Positions 15,167 through 15,357 of a stretch of 15,357 bases of DNA are shown piece after piece. The first letter of the stretch is position 1. Every line of letters starts with the position of its first letter. The stretch is from Firmicutes bacterium UBA5496 (GTDB lineage Bacteria > Bacillota > Proteinivoracia > UBA4975): positions 1 through 15,357 of the forward strand of contig DIPE01000095.1 of assembly GCA_002427015.1 (NCBI GenBank). The letters run 5' to 3'. A program made the translations under genes and the position numbers. The notes under the pieces are model-generated. The model had not been told where the DNA came from. It saw nothing but the letters and a program-made list of their open reading frames with translations, and did not search any database.

Positions 15167-15195
15167 ATTATAGCTAATCGTTATATATAAGTCGA
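15167..15195 (-). promoter_or_regulatory. Probable promoter of the sel operon
   Basis: On the minus strand a perfect -10 TATAAT (15172-15167) follows TCGACT (15195-15190, 4 of 6 matches to TTGACA) at a 17-base spacing. The expected transcript starts near 15160, giving a leader of about 35 bases before selA. It lies between the palindromic repeat and selA, and no other good promoter is seen before selC. Confidence 0.7.
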
Positions 15196-15204
15196 GGGTT
15201 GATT

Positions 15205-15271
15205 GGGGACGTACCTTTTTGACGCATTTATTTGGTGCCAGTTAATATTTGCGACAAAAAGGTACGTCCCC
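15205..15271. repeat. Long inverted repeat, REP- or MITE-like
   Basis: Two 21-base arms, 15205-15225 and 15251-15271, are inverted copies with a single mismatch and flank a 25-base AT-rich centre. The arm starts GGGGACGTACCTTTTTG. Palindromes beginning GGGGACG and running into a T stretch are, as I recall, common dispersed repeats in Clostridia and are often linked to IS200-like (REP-associated) transposases; no transposase is present here. It starts one base after the stop codon of the gene to the right. There is no T run after the stem on either strand, so it is not a standard terminator, though it could still slow polymerase or protect mRNA ends. Confidence 0.8.
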
Positions 15272-15272
15272 G

Positions 15273-15357
15273 TTAGCGGCGGCGGCGTTTGGCGGCCAAC
15301 AGGCGTTCCATGGTTTCATCCCTGGGTTCTTCTTGGGTCTTTCGCGGAGTCTTGGCC
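15273..15357 (-). CDS. C-terminal end of an unidentified protein (cut by the window edge)
   Basis: An open frame enters from the right edge and ends at TAA (15275-15273). It encodes 27 residues ending ETMERLLAAKRRRR, preceded by a charged, proline-containing stretch. The highly basic tail and the position directly before the palindromic repeat suggest the true end of a gene on the same strand as selA. Too little is present to name a family; that it is a real gene rests on the open frame up to the edge and the natural-looking end. Confidence 0.5.
   Translation of the reverse strand, partial: AKTPRKTQEEPRDETMERLLAAKRRRR

Noticed and set aside
1..15357. CRISPR arrays, insertion-sequence transposases, prophage genes or riboswitches
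   Set aside because: I saw no regularly spaced repeats, transposase or phage-like proteins, and no recognisable riboswitch in the short leaders before selA, groES or the DUF58 gene.

Overview
The window looks like a chromosomal segment from a strictly anaerobic bacterium of the Clostridia (Firmicutes). The reasons are a perfect CIRCE operator in front of groES-groEL, strong AGGAGG-type ribosome binding sites, TTG and GTG starts, and a full selenocysteine toolkit next to a formate-dehydrogenase maturation gene. The genus cannot be fixed from the sequence. All protein genes and the single tRNA gene lie on the minus strand, so transcription runs from high to low coordinates.

Region 1 (about 15357-8049) is a selenium and formate-dehydrogenase module. 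After the tail of an unidentified gene and a large palindromic repeat comes a sigma-A-like promoter, then selA, selB, a LysR-type regulator and selD. These four genes overlap each other by a few bases. They are followed by the selenocysteine tRNA gene selC (anticodon UCA), which has its own promoter-like sequence, then fdhD and two small membrane-protein genes, ending at an intrinsic terminator. Together selA, selB, selC and selD supply the whole known bacterial route to selenocysteine: SelD makes selenophosphate, SelA converts Ser-tRNA to Sec-tRNA, and SelB delivers it to UGA codons. selD is itself a selenoprotein gene: its N-terminus is read through an in-frame UGA, so a standard gene caller would truncate it. 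FdhD activates the molybdenum/tungsten cofactor of formate dehydrogenases, which are often selenoproteins. The two membrane proteins after fdhD are paralogues of each other, and I do not recognise their family.

Region 2 (7917-5827) is the heat-shock chaperonin operon: promoter, CIRCE operator, groES, groEL, terminator.

Region 3 (5675-1) holds a DUF58 protein, a membrane-anchored transglutaminase-like protein and a MoxR AAA+ ATPase. This is a widespread three-gene partnership of unclear job. The GMP synthetase gene guaA follows 22 bases later, apparently in the same transcript. This GuaA keeps an intact ATP-pyrophosphatase/synthetase half, but its glutaminase half has lost all three catalytic triad residues. 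It should be unable to use glutamine on its own. Another start codon may lie just beyond guaA at position 13.

The observations I rate highest are the triad-less GuaA, the fdhD-linked paralogous membrane pair, the UGA-containing selD, and the 21-base inverted repeat upstream of selA.
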